From Gemmatimonadaceae bacterium (GTDB lineage: Bacteria > Gemmatimonadota > Gemmatimonadetes > Gemmatimonadales > Gemmatimonadaceae), in NCBI GenBank assembly GCA_013361335.1, contig JABFYH010000004.1, forward strand, positions 1 to 41,359: a stretch of DNA of 41,359 nt, written 5' to 3'. Shown in pieces: positions 8,290 to 17,682 of the stretch. Both the position numbers and the translations under genes were made by a program. Under the pieces are notes generated by a model. The model was not told the origin of the DNA. It worked only from the letters and a program-made list of their open reading frames with translations, and did not search any database. Positions within the stretch are counted from its first letter, which is position 1. Each line of letters opens with the position of its first letter.

Positions 8290-11200
8290 GAGACGACCGC
8301 CTCGCCACCCGTGCGAACCGCGTAGTACTTCGCCTGCGGGTGGTGCACGAGGATGGCCGCGGTGCTCTGCTCGGGGATGAGCTGGAAGGCGGAGGTGAGC
8401 TCCATGCCCAGGGCCTCCTCGGCGGGGAGAAGCTTGAAGAGCTGGGCGTGGTCCTCGAGGTCGGGACAGGCGCCGTAGCCCCACGAGTAGCGCTTGCCGC
8501 GGCCACCGGGGATCCCCAGCTCGCGCCGGATGCGTCGATGCAGCCATTCGGCCACCGCCTCCGCCGACTCGACGGCGAGTCCATGCGAGTACAGGCCCTC
8601 GCTGTACTCACCCGCGGCCTGGAGCGCCTCGAACCGGCGCGTCGCTTCGTCGCCGACGGTGACGATCTGGAAGGCGACGACGTCCACGTCGCCGCTCGTG
8701 GACGGCCGGAAATAGTCGGCGATGCAGAGGCGCTCGCGCCCCTCCTGCCGCGGGAAGTGGAAGCGCGTCTTCTCGACGAGCGTGCCGTCGCGCGCATAGG
8801 GCTCGGGCTCGTACACCACCAGCTCGTTCCCCATGCTCTGCGCCGGGAAGTAGCCGTACACGGCACGGGGCCGGAGCCACCCCTCCTCGAGCGCCTCCCG
8901 CTTGAGGCGCTCGAGCGTGGGGGTGAACTCCTCGCGCACGAGCCGGTCGTACTCCGGTCCGGAGCCGCGGGCGCCCCACTGCAGGCGGAACAGCTCGTCG
9001 AGGTCGAGCAGGTCGAACACCTCGGTCAGCGGAATGTCCTCGAGGACGCGCGTGCCGAAGAATGGGGCAGGAGGGATGGCGTGATCCTGTGCCACGTCGC
9101 TCTTCTCGCCGCCGCTCACGCCCTGCGCGACGTCCTTGCCGACGCTGGCATGCAGGAAGACGTCCTGGCGAGCATCGTCGAGAAGCTTGGCGATCGCCGC
9201 CTGGCGCCGCTCGGGGGTATCCTGGAGCGTGTCCATCGTTTCCAACCCCTCGAACGCGTCCTTGCAGTAGAACACGCCCGACTCGTAGGCGCGCTCGCCG
9301 GCGACGAACATCGCCCGCCGCCCGAAGCGACGGTTGATCGCCGCGCCGCCGATCAGCACCGGGATCCGGATCCCGCGCTTGTCCAGCTCCTGTACGCACA
9401 GCGGCATCTGCTTGCTCGTGCTCACCAGCAGCGCCGAGAGGCCGATCGCATCCGCGCCGACCTCGAGGGCTTTCTCGATGATGGTGTTCACGGGCACCTG
9501 CTTGCCGAGATCGAACACCGTGTAGCCGTTGTTGCTGAGGATCGTGTTGACGAGCGACTTGCCGATGTCGTGCACGTCGCCATACACGGTCGCCAGCACG
9601 ACCTTGCCCTTGGTGTACCCCTCGGCCTTCTCCAGGAACTGCTCGAGGTGCTTCACCGCCTTCTTCATCACCTCGGCGCTCTGCAGGACGAAGGGCAGGA
9701 TGAGCTCACCGGCGCCGAACTTGTCGCCCACCTCCTTCATGGCCGGGAGGAGGACGTCGTTGAGCACGCGCACGGGATTCGCGCGCACGCCGGCCGCGTC
9801 GAGCGCCTCCTCGATTCCCTCCTTCTTCCGGTGGAGGACCATGTAGTGGACCTTCGCGTCGGGCGACAGGCCGGCGGTCGGGTCCTCTTTCTCCTGCCTG
9901 GTGGCGAGCTCGGACTTCGACGAAAATCCGTCGATGAACCGCTGGAGCGCGTCGGGTCGACGGTTGAACACGAGATCGTCCGCGAGCGCGCGCTGCTCGG
10001 CGCTGATCTCGGCGTACGGCGTGATGTGCGCCGGGTTCACGATCGCGGCGTCGAGCCCCGCTTCCACGCAGTGGTGCAGGAACACCGAGTTGAGCACGTA
10101 GCGCGCGGCCGGGTCGAGCCCGAAGCTCACGTTCGAGACGCCGAGGATGGTGAACACGCCCGGCAGCTCCCGCTTGATCAGGCGGATGCCTTCGATGGTC
10201 TCGTGCGCGCTGTCGATCCACTCCGGGTCGCCGGTGGCGAGGGTGAAGGTCAGCGCATCGTAGATGAGGTCTTCCGGCTTCAGCCCGTACTCGCCGACGA
10301 CGATGTCGTAGATGGCGCGCGCCACCTCGAGCTTCCGCTCACGGGTCTTCGCCATGCCCGCCGGATCGATCGTCAGGGCGACGAGCGCCGCACCGTGCTT
10401 CTTCGCGATCGGCACGACGGAGTCGATGCGCGCGCGGCCGTTCTCCATGTTGATGGAGTTGATGATCGCGCGCCCGGGGATGTGCTGGAGCGCCGCCTCG
10501 ATCACCCCCGCCTCGGTGGAGTCGACCATGATCGGCGTCTCCACGCTCATCGAGATGAGCTTGACCAGCTTGGCCATCTGCTCGGCTTCGTCGGCCCGTT
10601 CGGTGACGGCCACGCAGACGTCGAGCACATGGGCGCCCGAGTCCTGCTGCTCGCGCGCGACCTCGAGGATGCCCTCGTAGTCCTCGGCGAGCAACAGGCG
10701 CTTCACCTTGCGCGAGCCCTGCGCGTTGACGCGCTCCCCGACCAGCAGGGGTGCCGGCTCCTGGCGGAGCGACGTCGCGCGCATGGCCGACGAGACCAGC
10801 GCTTCGCGCGCGTGCGGCGCGAGCGGGTGAGGCGCGGCATCGCGCACCGCGCCGACGATGGCGGCGAGATGCTCTGGGGTGGTACCGCAGCAGCCGCCGA
10901 CGATGCGCACGCCGAAGTCCGCCACGAACTCGCGCAGCATCCCCGCCATCGGCGCCGGCTCGAGGGGGTAGATGGCCTCGCCCGTGCCGGTGTTGAGGGG
11001 GAGCCCCGCGTTGGGGATCACCGATATGGGTACGGAGCCATGTTCGGTCAGGAAGCGCACCGGCTCGCGCATGTGCTCCGGGCCCGTCGAGCAGTTGAGC
11101 CCCAGCACGTCGACGCGCATCGCCTCGAGCGTGGTGAGGGCGCTCGCGATGTCGGTGCCGAGCAGCATGCGGCCGCTGACGTCCAGCGTGACCTGCGCCT

Positions 11201-11801
11201 GCACGGGAATGCGGCGTCCGAGCTCGGCGAAGAGCCGCTCGAAGCCGGTGAGCGCCGCCTTGACCTCGAGGATGTCCTGCGCCGTCTCCACGAGCAGGAC
11301 GTCGACGCCGCCTTCGACGAGGTACTTCGCCTGGAGATAGTAGGTCTCGGCGAGCGCGTCGAAGGTGATGGCGGAGAGCGCCGGATCGCTGCTCGAGGGG
11401 AGCATGCCGGTCGGGCCGATGGAGCCGGCGACGAAGCGCGGCCGATCGGGCGTTGCGTACCTGTCGCACGCGGCGCGTGCCAGACGAGCCGCTGCCACGT
11501 TGAGGTCGCGTGCCCTATCGAACAGCCCCCACTCCTTCAGCCGGTGCGGGGTGCTCTGGAAGGTGCAGGTCTCCACGACGTCGCAGCCCACGGCGAGAAA
11601 CGACTCGTGGATCGACTGGATGATGTCCGGCCGGGTGAGGACGAGGTTGTCGTTGCACCCTTCCAGCGCCTTCCCGCCGTAGTCCTCCGCGGTCGGGTTG
11701 TGGCGCTGGATGTTGGTGCCCATCGCGCCGTCATAGACGAGCACGCGATCGGCGAGAGCGCGAAGGTACGAGCTGGAGGACGAGGCGAGGGGGTCGGACA
11801 T
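8286..11801 (-). CDS. metH: Cobalamin-dependent methionine synthase MetH
   Basis: This enzyme moves the methyl group of 5-methyl-THF through cobalamin to homocysteine, giving methionine. All four modules are present in about 1171 residues (E. coli: 1227). They are a homocysteine-binding barrel with zinc ligands C304-C305 (GGCCGTTPEH); a pterin-binding barrel (from GERVNAQGSRK); a cap and B12 domain with the cobalt-ligand motif DVHDIGKS (H744); and a C-terminal AdoMet reactivation domain (RLCIADYF, SWGYGACPDLEDH). I chose the ATG at 11801; the track's start at 11816 is a TTG inside the terminator U tract. No Shine-Dalgarno is evident. It is the first gene behind the SAM-II leader and overlaps the next gene by 4 nt. 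Confidence 0.97.
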   Translation of the reverse strand: MSDPLASSSSSYLRALADRVLVYDGAMGTNIQRHNPTAEDYGGKALEGCNDNLVLTRPDIIQSIHESFLAVGCDVVETCTFQSTPHRLKEWGLFDRARDLNVAAARLARAACDRYATPDRPRFVAGSIGPTGMLPSSSDPALSAITFDALAETYYLQAKYLVEGGVDVLLVETAQDILEVKAALTGFERLFAELGRRIPVQAQVTLDVSGRMLLGTDIASALTTLEAMRVDVLGLNCSTGPEHMREPVRFLTEHGSVPISVIPNAGLPLNTGTGEAIYPLEPAPMAGMLREFVADFGVRIVGGCCGTTPEHLAAIVGAVRDAAPHPLAPHAREALVSSAMRATSLRQEPAPLLVGERVNAQGSRKVKRLLLAEDYEGILEVAREQQDSGAHVLDVCVAVTERADEAEQMAKLVKLISMSVETPIMVDSTEAGVIEAALQHIPGRAIINSINMENGRARIDSVVPIAKKHGAALVALTIDPAGMAKTRERKLEVARAIYDIVVGEYGLKPEDLIYDALTFTLATGDPEWIDSAHETIEGIRLIKRELPGVFTILGVSNVSFGLDPAARYVLNSVFLHHCVEAGLDAAIVNPAHITPYAEISAEQRALADDLVFNRRPDALQRFIDGFSSKSELATRQEKEDPTAGLSPDAKVHYMVLHRKKEGIEEALDAAGVRANPVRVLNDVLLPAMKEVGDKFGAGELILPFVLQSAEVMKKAVKHLEQFLEKAEGYTKGKVVLATVYGDVHDIGKSLVNTILSNNGYTVFDLGKQVPVNTIIEKALEVGADAIGLSALLVSTSKQMPLCVQELDKRGIRIPVLIGGAAINRRFGRRAMFVAGERAYESGVFYCKDAFEGLETMDTLQDTPERRQAAIAKLLDDARQDVFLHASVGKDVAQGVSGGEKSDVAQDHAIPPAPFFGTRVLEDIPLTEVFDLLDLDELFRLQWGARGSGPEYDRLVREEFTPTLERLKREALEEGWLRPRAVYGYFPAQSMGNELVVYEPEPYARDGTLVEKTRFHFPRQEGRERLCIADYFRPSTSGDVDVVAFQIVTVGDEATRRFEALQAAGEYSEGLYSHGLAVESAEAVAEWLHRRIRRELGIPGGRGKRYSWGYGACPDLEDHAQLFKLLPAEEALGMELTSAFQLIPEQSTAAILVHHPQAKYYAVRTGGEAVVS

Positions 11802-11814
11802 GCGGAGCACCGAC

Positions 11815-11851
11815 AAAAAAAGGAGCCCAAACGCGATCGGCGTGCGGGCTC
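11815..11851 (-). terminator. Leader terminator between the SAM-II aptamer and metH
   Basis: On the minus strand GAGCCC and GGGCUC form the base of a hairpin, with an inner ACGC/GCGU pairing, followed at once by seven U. This is a canonical intrinsic terminator lying 14 nt before the metH ATG. A competing antiterminator is visible: AAGCGCGA (plus-strand 11850-11857) can pair with UCGCGUUU (11829-11836) for 8 bp, which would break the terminator and use the 3' tail of the aptamer. Confidence 0.88.
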
Positions 11852-11852
11852 G

Positions 11853-11901
11853 CGCTTTAGCAGGGGATTAACGTGGCCGCAATTTGCTTGAAATCGCCAC
11901 G
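11853..11901 (-). ncRNA. SAM-II (SAM_alpha) riboswitch aptamer in the metH leader
   Basis: Read on the minus strand, the RNA has 5' CGUGGCGAUUU, a loop ending AUUGCG, the closing strand GCCACG, then UUAA, and finally GCUAAAG. CGUGGC pairs with GCCACG as stem P1. The GAUUU of the loop, the UUAA linker and the 3' GCUAAAG are the conserved SAM-II signatures, and loop GCGG can pair with CUGC before UAAAG as the pseudoknot. It sits 5' of a terminator that precedes metH, the right place for S-adenosylmethionine feedback. SAM-II is best known from Alphaproteobacteria. The match was made by eye; a covariance search was not possible. Confidence 0.85.
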
Positions 11902-11925
11902 AGGAACGGTTGTGACTACCTGTCA

Positions 11926-11954
11926 AAGGTAGCCGGGAAGCAGCTGTTGAGCAA
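11926..11954 (-). promoter_or_regulatory. Weak candidate promoter for the metH leader
   Basis: TTGCTC (-35) and TACCTT (-10) are separated by exactly 17 nt and would start the RNA about 18 nt before the SAM-II stem. Each hexamer matches the sigma-70 consensus at only three positions. A perfect TTGACA at 11921-11926 has no -10 partner at the right distance and lies in a small CUACCU/AGGUAG hairpin. Confidence 0.35.
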
Positions 11955-12005
11955 GCACCCAAATGCTGACGCGGCAGCGACTTCCGACGGATGACGGCGA
12001 CGACG

Positions 12006-12416
12006 CTACAACGTCCGCGATTCAGGCGGGGTCTGGCGAGGCGTGCGTCCGCTGAGCCGGGCGCGCTCGCCGACCGACTGCACGAGCGCGACGAGGCGAT
12101 GGCGTTCGAGCGGCAGGGTCAGATCCGCCAGGACGGCGCGCTGCAGCGCCGGCAGCAGGGGCGCGAGGGGGGCGGATGCCGTGCGGTACAGGAGACGCGC
12201 GCCGCCGGACGCCAGCGGTGTGGTGAGCAGGTCGGCGCCGGCGTCGCTGGCGAGAGCGCGATCGACCACCAGCACCAGCGGTGGCGTCGCTCTCGAGAGC
12301 TCGCGTGCCTCGGCCAGGGTCCGCGCGACCCGGGGCACGTGGCCCTGCGCCGCCAGCGATTGCGCCAGCCCTTCCAACAGGGCGGCGTCCCTACCCACCA
12401 GCATCACATGCGTCAT
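12006..12416 (-). CDS. Stand-alone degenerate receiver-like protein
   Basis: The 136-residue product looks like a CheY-type receiver: a first strand THVMLVGRD, a helix LLEGLAQSLAAQ, and the strand LVLVVDRAL, where D52 sits at the usual phosphorylation position. Other conserved residues are missing. The acidic pair at the end of strand 1 is reduced to one Asp, and the lysine before proline near the end is replaced (TLPLERHRL). It may be a non-phosphorylated adaptor. I placed the start at the ATG at 12416, since the ORF track's extension runs through the DUF167 gene. It is the third gene of a yggT - DUF167 - receiver run, 16 nt after DUF167. Confidence 0.6.
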   Translation of the reverse strand: MTHVMLVGRDAALLEGLAQSLAAQGHVPRVARTLAEARELSRATPPLVLVVDRALASDAGADLLTTPLASGGARLLYRTASAPLAPLLPALQRAVLADLTLPLERHRLVALVQSVGERARLSGRTPRQTPPESRTL

Positions 12417-12432
12417 CGGTTGTTCCACTCCG

Positions 12433-12744
12433 TCAGTTCGTGTCGTTCCCACCCGTTGCCAGCGCTCGAACCGCCGCTTCCGTGGTGCCCTCGATGTCCA
12501 CCGTCTTGGCGCGCGATGCGGCGCCGCTGACGATACGAATCGCCCGTCTCGGCACACCGAGCTGCGCCGAGAGCAGACTGATGACTGCGTCGTTCGCCGC
12601 GCCGTCGACCGGAGGCGCGTGCACCCGCACTTTCAGCGCCGTGCCATGCGTGCCGACGACCTCGCTGCGCGACGCGCGCGGCTGCACGTGCACGCGCACG
12701 CGTATGCTCGCGCCTCGACGCTCCGTGCGCAATACGTGATTCAA
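12433..12744 (-). CDS. DUF167 / YggU family protein
   Basis: The product of about 103 residues carries the DUF167 signature: VHVQPRASRSEVVG, then LKVRVHAPPVDGAANDAVISLL and KTVDI. The family is widespread, small and of unknown biochemical role; it usually lies next to yggT, as it does here. The likely start is a TTG that overlaps the yggT stop (TTGA). A TTG at 12732 is an alternative giving 99 residues. The ORF track shows it only as part of an overlong frame. Confidence 0.82.
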   Translation of the reverse strand: MNHVLRTERRGASIRVRVHVQPRASRSEVVGTHGTALKVRVHAPPVDGAANDAVISLLSAQLGVPRRAIRIVSGAASRAKTVDIEGTTEAAVRALATGGNDTN

Positions 12745-13346
12745 CGCAACCCGGCGAGCAGTACAGTCTCCACCAACCACTGCGCGACGCGAAGTGCGAA
12801 ATACGCCACGATCGGAGTGATGTCGATCACACCAATCGACGGGATCACTCGCCGCAGCGGACGCAGCATCCACTCGGTGGCGCCGAAGCTCCAGGAGATC
12901 CACCGCCGGCCCGACAGTCCAGGCAGCCACGACGCGATGATGCGGACGAGGAGCGCGAAGCGGAGGAAGGCAAAGGTCCAGCGCACCAGGAGCAGCAGCA
13001 CGCCACCGGCGCCGAGCGACGACGCAACCATGACCTCGTCGAGCAGGGAGATCAGCAGGTCGAACGCCGCCAGCAGCAGGAGCGCGGCGACGATGTACAC
13101 GACGAGCGCCCACCACGGGGTGGAGGAGTGATGTCCCCCCGCGCGCGCCACCTGCCGCTCGATGCCGGCGATCCGCGGCTCGACGCGCATCCGCATGAAC
13201 CGGGCGACCCCGCTGAACGGGCTGATGCGCCTCGTGCGCACCGCCCAGTCGACGAGCGCGACCCCGGCGAAGACGAGCCCGCCCGCCAGGACGAGCGTGC
13301 GCAACGTGCTCGAGACGAGCGTCAGGGTGGCGATCGTGTCGTTCAT
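12741..13346 (-). CDS. YggT family membrane protein
   Basis: The 201-residue product has an N-terminal membrane helix (about residues 10-28), a helical hairpin around 70-110, and the YggT repeat: FALLVRIIASWLPGL, then EWMLRPLRRVIPSIGVIDITPIVAYFAL. YggT proteins are integral membrane proteins linked in other bacteria to osmotic shock resistance, cell shape or septation. The long N-terminal part before the repeat is unusual, since many YggT proteins are about 90-190 residues. The ATG at 13346 was chosen because upstream codons show no signal or conserved character. DUF167 follows with a 4-nt overlap. Confidence 0.8.
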   Translation of the reverse strand: MNDTIATLTLVSSTLRTLVLAGGLVFAGVALVDWAVRTRRISPFSGVARFMRMRVEPRIAGIERQVARAGGHHSSTPWWALVVYIVAALLLLAAFDLLISLLDEVMVASSLGAGGVLLLLVRWTFAFLRFALLVRIIASWLPGLSGRRWISWSFGATEWMLRPLRRVIPSIGVIDITPIVAYFALRVAQWLVETVLLAGLR

Positions 13347-13434
13347 AGGCGCGTAAGCTGTTCGGTGCGCCCCGCCCCTACAAGGTGCCGTCCGGTCGCG
13401 AGTAGATTCCGTGCACCCGACACCCCAGGGAGCG

Positions 13435-13920
13435 ATGACCGCCACCTCCGCGCGACGCTACTGGCTCGTGAAATCCGAGCCGGACACCTTCTCCTTCGCC
13501 GATCTCGTCGCGAGCCCGGGCCGCACCACGGGGTGGGACGGGGTGCGCAACTACCAGGCACGCAACTTCATGCGCGACGGCATGAAGCGCGGCGACCTGG
13601 TGTTCTTCTACCACTCCAGCACCGATCCCGCCGCGATCGTCGGTGTCGCCGAGGTGGCGCGCGAGGCGTATCCCGACCCGACGGCGCTGGACGCGAAGCA
13701 TCCCCACTTCGATCCGAAGAGCCGCGCCGACGAGCCGACCTGGATGATGGTCGACCTCCGTGCCGTCGAGCCGCTGGCGCGCCCGCTCACGCTCGCCGAG
13801 CTGAAGACCGTGAAGGGGCTCGAGAAGATGACGTTGCTCCAGAAGGGGAGCCGGCTCAGCGTCCAGCCGGTGACGGAGAAGGAATGGGAGATCGTATACA
13901 AGCTCGGGATGAAAGGCTGA
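13435..13920 (+). CDS. EVE domain protein (THYN1-like)
   Basis: The 161-residue product is a single EVE domain, relative of PUA/YTH folds that read modified bases. Clear signatures are RYWLVKSEPDTFSFADL at the start, TTGWDGVRNYQARNFMRDGMKRGDL, FFYHSS and GVAEVAREAYPD, and LLQKGSRLSVQPV. Bacterial stand-alone EVE proteins have been tied to modified DNA or RNA and restriction; the substrate here is unknown. I prefer the ATG at 13435 over the GTG at 13411 because CAGGGAG lies just upstream. It is a single gene, divergent from yggT and convergent with the TauE gene 15 nt away. Confidence 0.9.
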   Translation: MTATSARRYWLVKSEPDTFSFADLVASPGRTTGWDGVRNYQARNFMRDGMKRGDLVFFYHSSTDPAAIVGVAEVAREAYPDPTALDAKHPHFDPKSRADEPTWMMVDLRAVEPLARPLTLAELKTVKGLEKMTLLQKGSRLSVQPVTEKEWEIVYKLGMKG

Positions 13921-13935
13921 CCGCCCGCGGCTCCG

Positions 13936-14730
13936 CTACCGAAGCAGCAGCCAGATTCCGCTCCCGAGCCCGATCGTCGCGACGACACCGCGCACCAACC
14001 CCTGCGGGAGCCGCTGCGCGCCTCGTGCGCCGAGATAGCCACCGGCGATGGAGCCGACCGCCATGCTGAGCGCGACCGGCCAGTCCACGATGCCGCTCAC
14101 GGCGAAGGTGGCCGCGGCGACCAGGTTCATGCAGAATCCGCCCCAGTTCTTCAGGCCGTTCATGCGGTGGATGTTGCTGAACCCCATGAAGCCGAGGACG
14201 GCCAGCGTGATGATCCCGACGCCGGCGCCGAAGTAGCCGCCATAGATGCCGACGAGGAACTGCTCGGCGAGCATCGCCGGCGAGGGAGCAGGAGGCTCGA
14301 TCCCGGCTCCGACGCCTTCGTCGTGTCGCCGCACCCGGCGCAGCAAGGGACGCTGGATGAGAAAGAGCGCGGTGGCGCCGAGCACCAGCCACGGCACGAC
14401 ACGCTCGAAGGTGGCGTTGGAGGTGTGGAGGAGGAGAAGCGCACCGGCGCCGCCCCCCACCAGGCTGGGGAGCGCCAGCCCCACCGCCCAGCGGCGCGCC
14501 CCGGTGAGCTCGCCCCGATAGCCGTGCATGGCACTGAGCGACGCCGGCAGGAGCGCCACCGTGCTCGTGGCATTCGCCGCCAGTGGTGACAGCCCGGCGG
14601 CGATGAGCGACGGAAAGGTGAGGAGCGTCCCACCACCCGCCACCGAGTTGATCACTCCCGCCAGGAGGGCGGCCAGCGCCGCGACGAGCAGCCTGCCGAC
14701 GGGGAGAGGGGCGGCGAGGGCGAGGGTCAC
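13936..14730 (-). CDS. TauE/SafE (TSUP) family permease
   Basis: The 264-residue product has about eight membrane segments in two similar halves. The typical first-half motif is AGVINSVAGGGTLLTFPSL and the second-half match is GIYGGYFGAGVGIITLAVL. Members export sulfite, sulfoacetate or related sulfur and C2 anions. The probable start is the GTG at 14730, which places the first helix close to the N-terminus; the ORF track's longer frame runs into the gltA upstream region. It diverges from gltA, leaving a 199-bp shared intergenic region. The substrate cannot be inferred. Confidence 0.83.
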   Translation of the reverse strand: MTLALAAPLPVGRLLVAALAALLAGVINSVAGGGTLLTFPSLIAAGLSPLAANATSTVALLPASLSAMHGYRGELTGARRWAVGLALPSLVGGGAGALLLLHTSNATFERVVPWLVLGATALFLIQRPLLRRVRRHDEGVGAGIEPPAPSPAMLAEQFLVGIYGGYFGAGVGIITLAVLGFMGFSNIHRMNGLKNWGGFCMNLVAAATFAVSGIVDWPVALSMAVGSIAGGYLGARGAQRLPQGLVRGVVATIGLGSGIWLLLR

Positions 14731-14929
14731 GGGCGAGCGAGGGTCGAGGAAGGACGGTGCGCCTCGGGGATCTCGGGCGACAGCGCGGGATCTGGCCGAA
14801 GAATAGCGGAGGTGCTCGGCGCGGGCACCGCATCCGCCAATGCCGCGCCGCTTTGCAGGCCAATACATTTCAGGCTCGGCCGGGCACGTGCTCGGCCGCC
14901 GTGATGGGTCTCCAGGGAGAACGTCGACA

Positions 14930-16302
<1,373 letters not shown>

Positions 16303-16306
<4 letters not shown>

Positions 16307-16319
16307 ACCGTGAACCGTG
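16303..16319. repeat. GTGAACC tandem repeat on the gltA stop codon
   Basis: GTGAACC occurs twice in tandem plus a partial third unit (GTG). The gltA stop TGA lies in the first unit. The same unit recurs at the right edge of the window (41339-41359). On the other strand it is read through by the mutY frame. Confidence 0.8.
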
Positions 16320-17028
16320 TGTAGCACAAACGGATCGGACGGGGCACTGATCACACCGGGCGACGCGAGCGGTGCAGATCAGGGCGCCGAGCTCCATCAG
16401 GGCCTGATTGTGGGTCCAGGCCGCGCGGCCGGTGCGCGGAAGAATCGCGCGCGCGATCGTCCAGATCCGCTTCTGTCCCGGCCCGCGCTTGATGTCGACA
16501 TCGGGCGCGAACACGCGCTTCAGCACCCGCGCGACGTTGGTATCGACCAGCTCGGCCCGGCGCTCGTAGGCGAACGAGCTGACTGCGCCCGCCGTGTAGG
16601 CGCCGATGCCGGGCAGCGCACGCAGCGAGGCCACGTCCGGCGGCAGGGTCGCGGCCTCGTCGCGCCCGCGGTTCGTCACATGCCGGGCGAGCGCGTGGAG
16701 GTTCCTCGCCCGCGCGTAGTAGCCGAGCCCCGACCACGCTTCGGTCACGCGTCCCGGTCGGGCGCGTGCGACGTCGTGCAGGGTGGGGAAGGTGGCGAGG
16801 AACTCTCCGTACTTCGGCACGACGCGCGAGACCTGCGTCTGCTGAAGCATCAGCTCGGAGACGAGGATGCGATACGGATCGCGCGTCTTCCGCCAGGGGA
16901 GGTCGCGCCCGTTGGCGCGAAACCAGCGGCGGAGGCGAGCACCGAAGCGGCGCGCTTGCGCGACGTCGATCGTCGCCTCGACCTGCGCTCGTGCACCACG
17001 CGGCGATGGCTCCGCGCCCGCCGTCACG

Positions 17029-17682
17029 TCAGCGCGGCGTCCACGTCGGCGCCGTGGTGAACAGGCCGTCGACGAACCCGATCCGGTGCGCGAGCAGCAG
17101 ACCGAAGCCGATGCTCGCCACCCCGGAGGCGATGCGCAGCGTGCGGTTCATGCCGGCGAAGCGGCGCGTGGCGAACAGCGACGGCGCCGCGATCGAGACG
17201 GTGACGAGCAGCATGCCCACGATCGTGCCGACGCCGAAGACGGCGAGATAGCCCGCTGCCCACCGGGGATCGGGGATCAGCGCCACCTGCGGCAGCGTCG
17301 CCACCGCGGCGGAGCCGGCCAGCCCGTGTACGAAGCCGACGGTGAGCGGGCGCGCGGTGCTGTCGGCGACGCGGCGCTCCCCACCGGCCAGCGTGAGGAG
17401 GCCGAGCACGATCAGCATGACGGCGACCGCGAACTCGAGCGAGAGCCCCACCCGCGGCGGGATGCCGTCGAGCTGCACCTTGAGCAGGATGATCGCCCCG
17501 CCGACGAGCAGGATCGTCGCCGTGTGGCCGATCCCCCAGAGGACGCCGGTGCGCGCCGCGCGGAGGAGCGAGCGTTGCTGCGCGACGATCGTCGTCACGG
17601 CGACGACATGATCGGGGTCGGTGGCGTGCCGCATGCCGAGCAGGAAGCCCAGCCCGAGCACGCCGAGGAGCGCCGTCAGCAT
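17029..17682 (-). CDS. Nickel/cobalt transporter-like membrane protein (NiCoT/UreH-like)
   Basis: The 217-residue product has about six membrane segments and the NiCoT signature RHATDPDHVVAVTT. Its H19-x4-D24-H25 motif is the metal-binding helix of nickel and cobalt permeases. A second motif, GIGHTATILL, matches the conserved GH of the next helix. It is shorter than HoxN (about 350 aa), so it belongs with the compact UreH/NicO-like members, and metal export is equally possible. The ATG overlaps the crcB stop by one base (TGATG), and mutY starts 1 nt after its stop. No nickel enzyme gene is in the window to fix the substrate. Confidence 0.78.
   Translation of the reverse strand: MLTALLGVLGLGFLLGMRHATDPDHVVAVTTIVAQQRSLLRAARTGVLWGIGHTATILLVGGAIILLKVQLDGIPPRVGLSLEFAVAVMLIVLGLLTLAGGERRVADSTARPLTVGFVHGLAGSAAVATLPQVALIPDPRWAAGYLAVFGVGTIVGMLLVTVSIAAPSLFATRRFAGMNRTLRIASGVASIGFGLLLAHRIGFVDGLFTTAPTWTPR

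Noticed and set aside
8340-11891. 1183-aa plus-strand ORF opposite metH
   Set aside because: It is the antisense shadow of metH in GC-rich DNA, with no domain signature and His/Arg/Val-rich composition.
11898-11926. Perfect TTGACA as the -35 of the metH promoter
   Set aside because: No -10-like hexamer stands 16-18 nt downstream; the motif falls in a small hairpin stem.
11802-12005. Cobalamin riboswitch upstream of metH
   Set aside because: No B12-box-like sequence is present and the leader is well explained by SAM-II plus a terminator.
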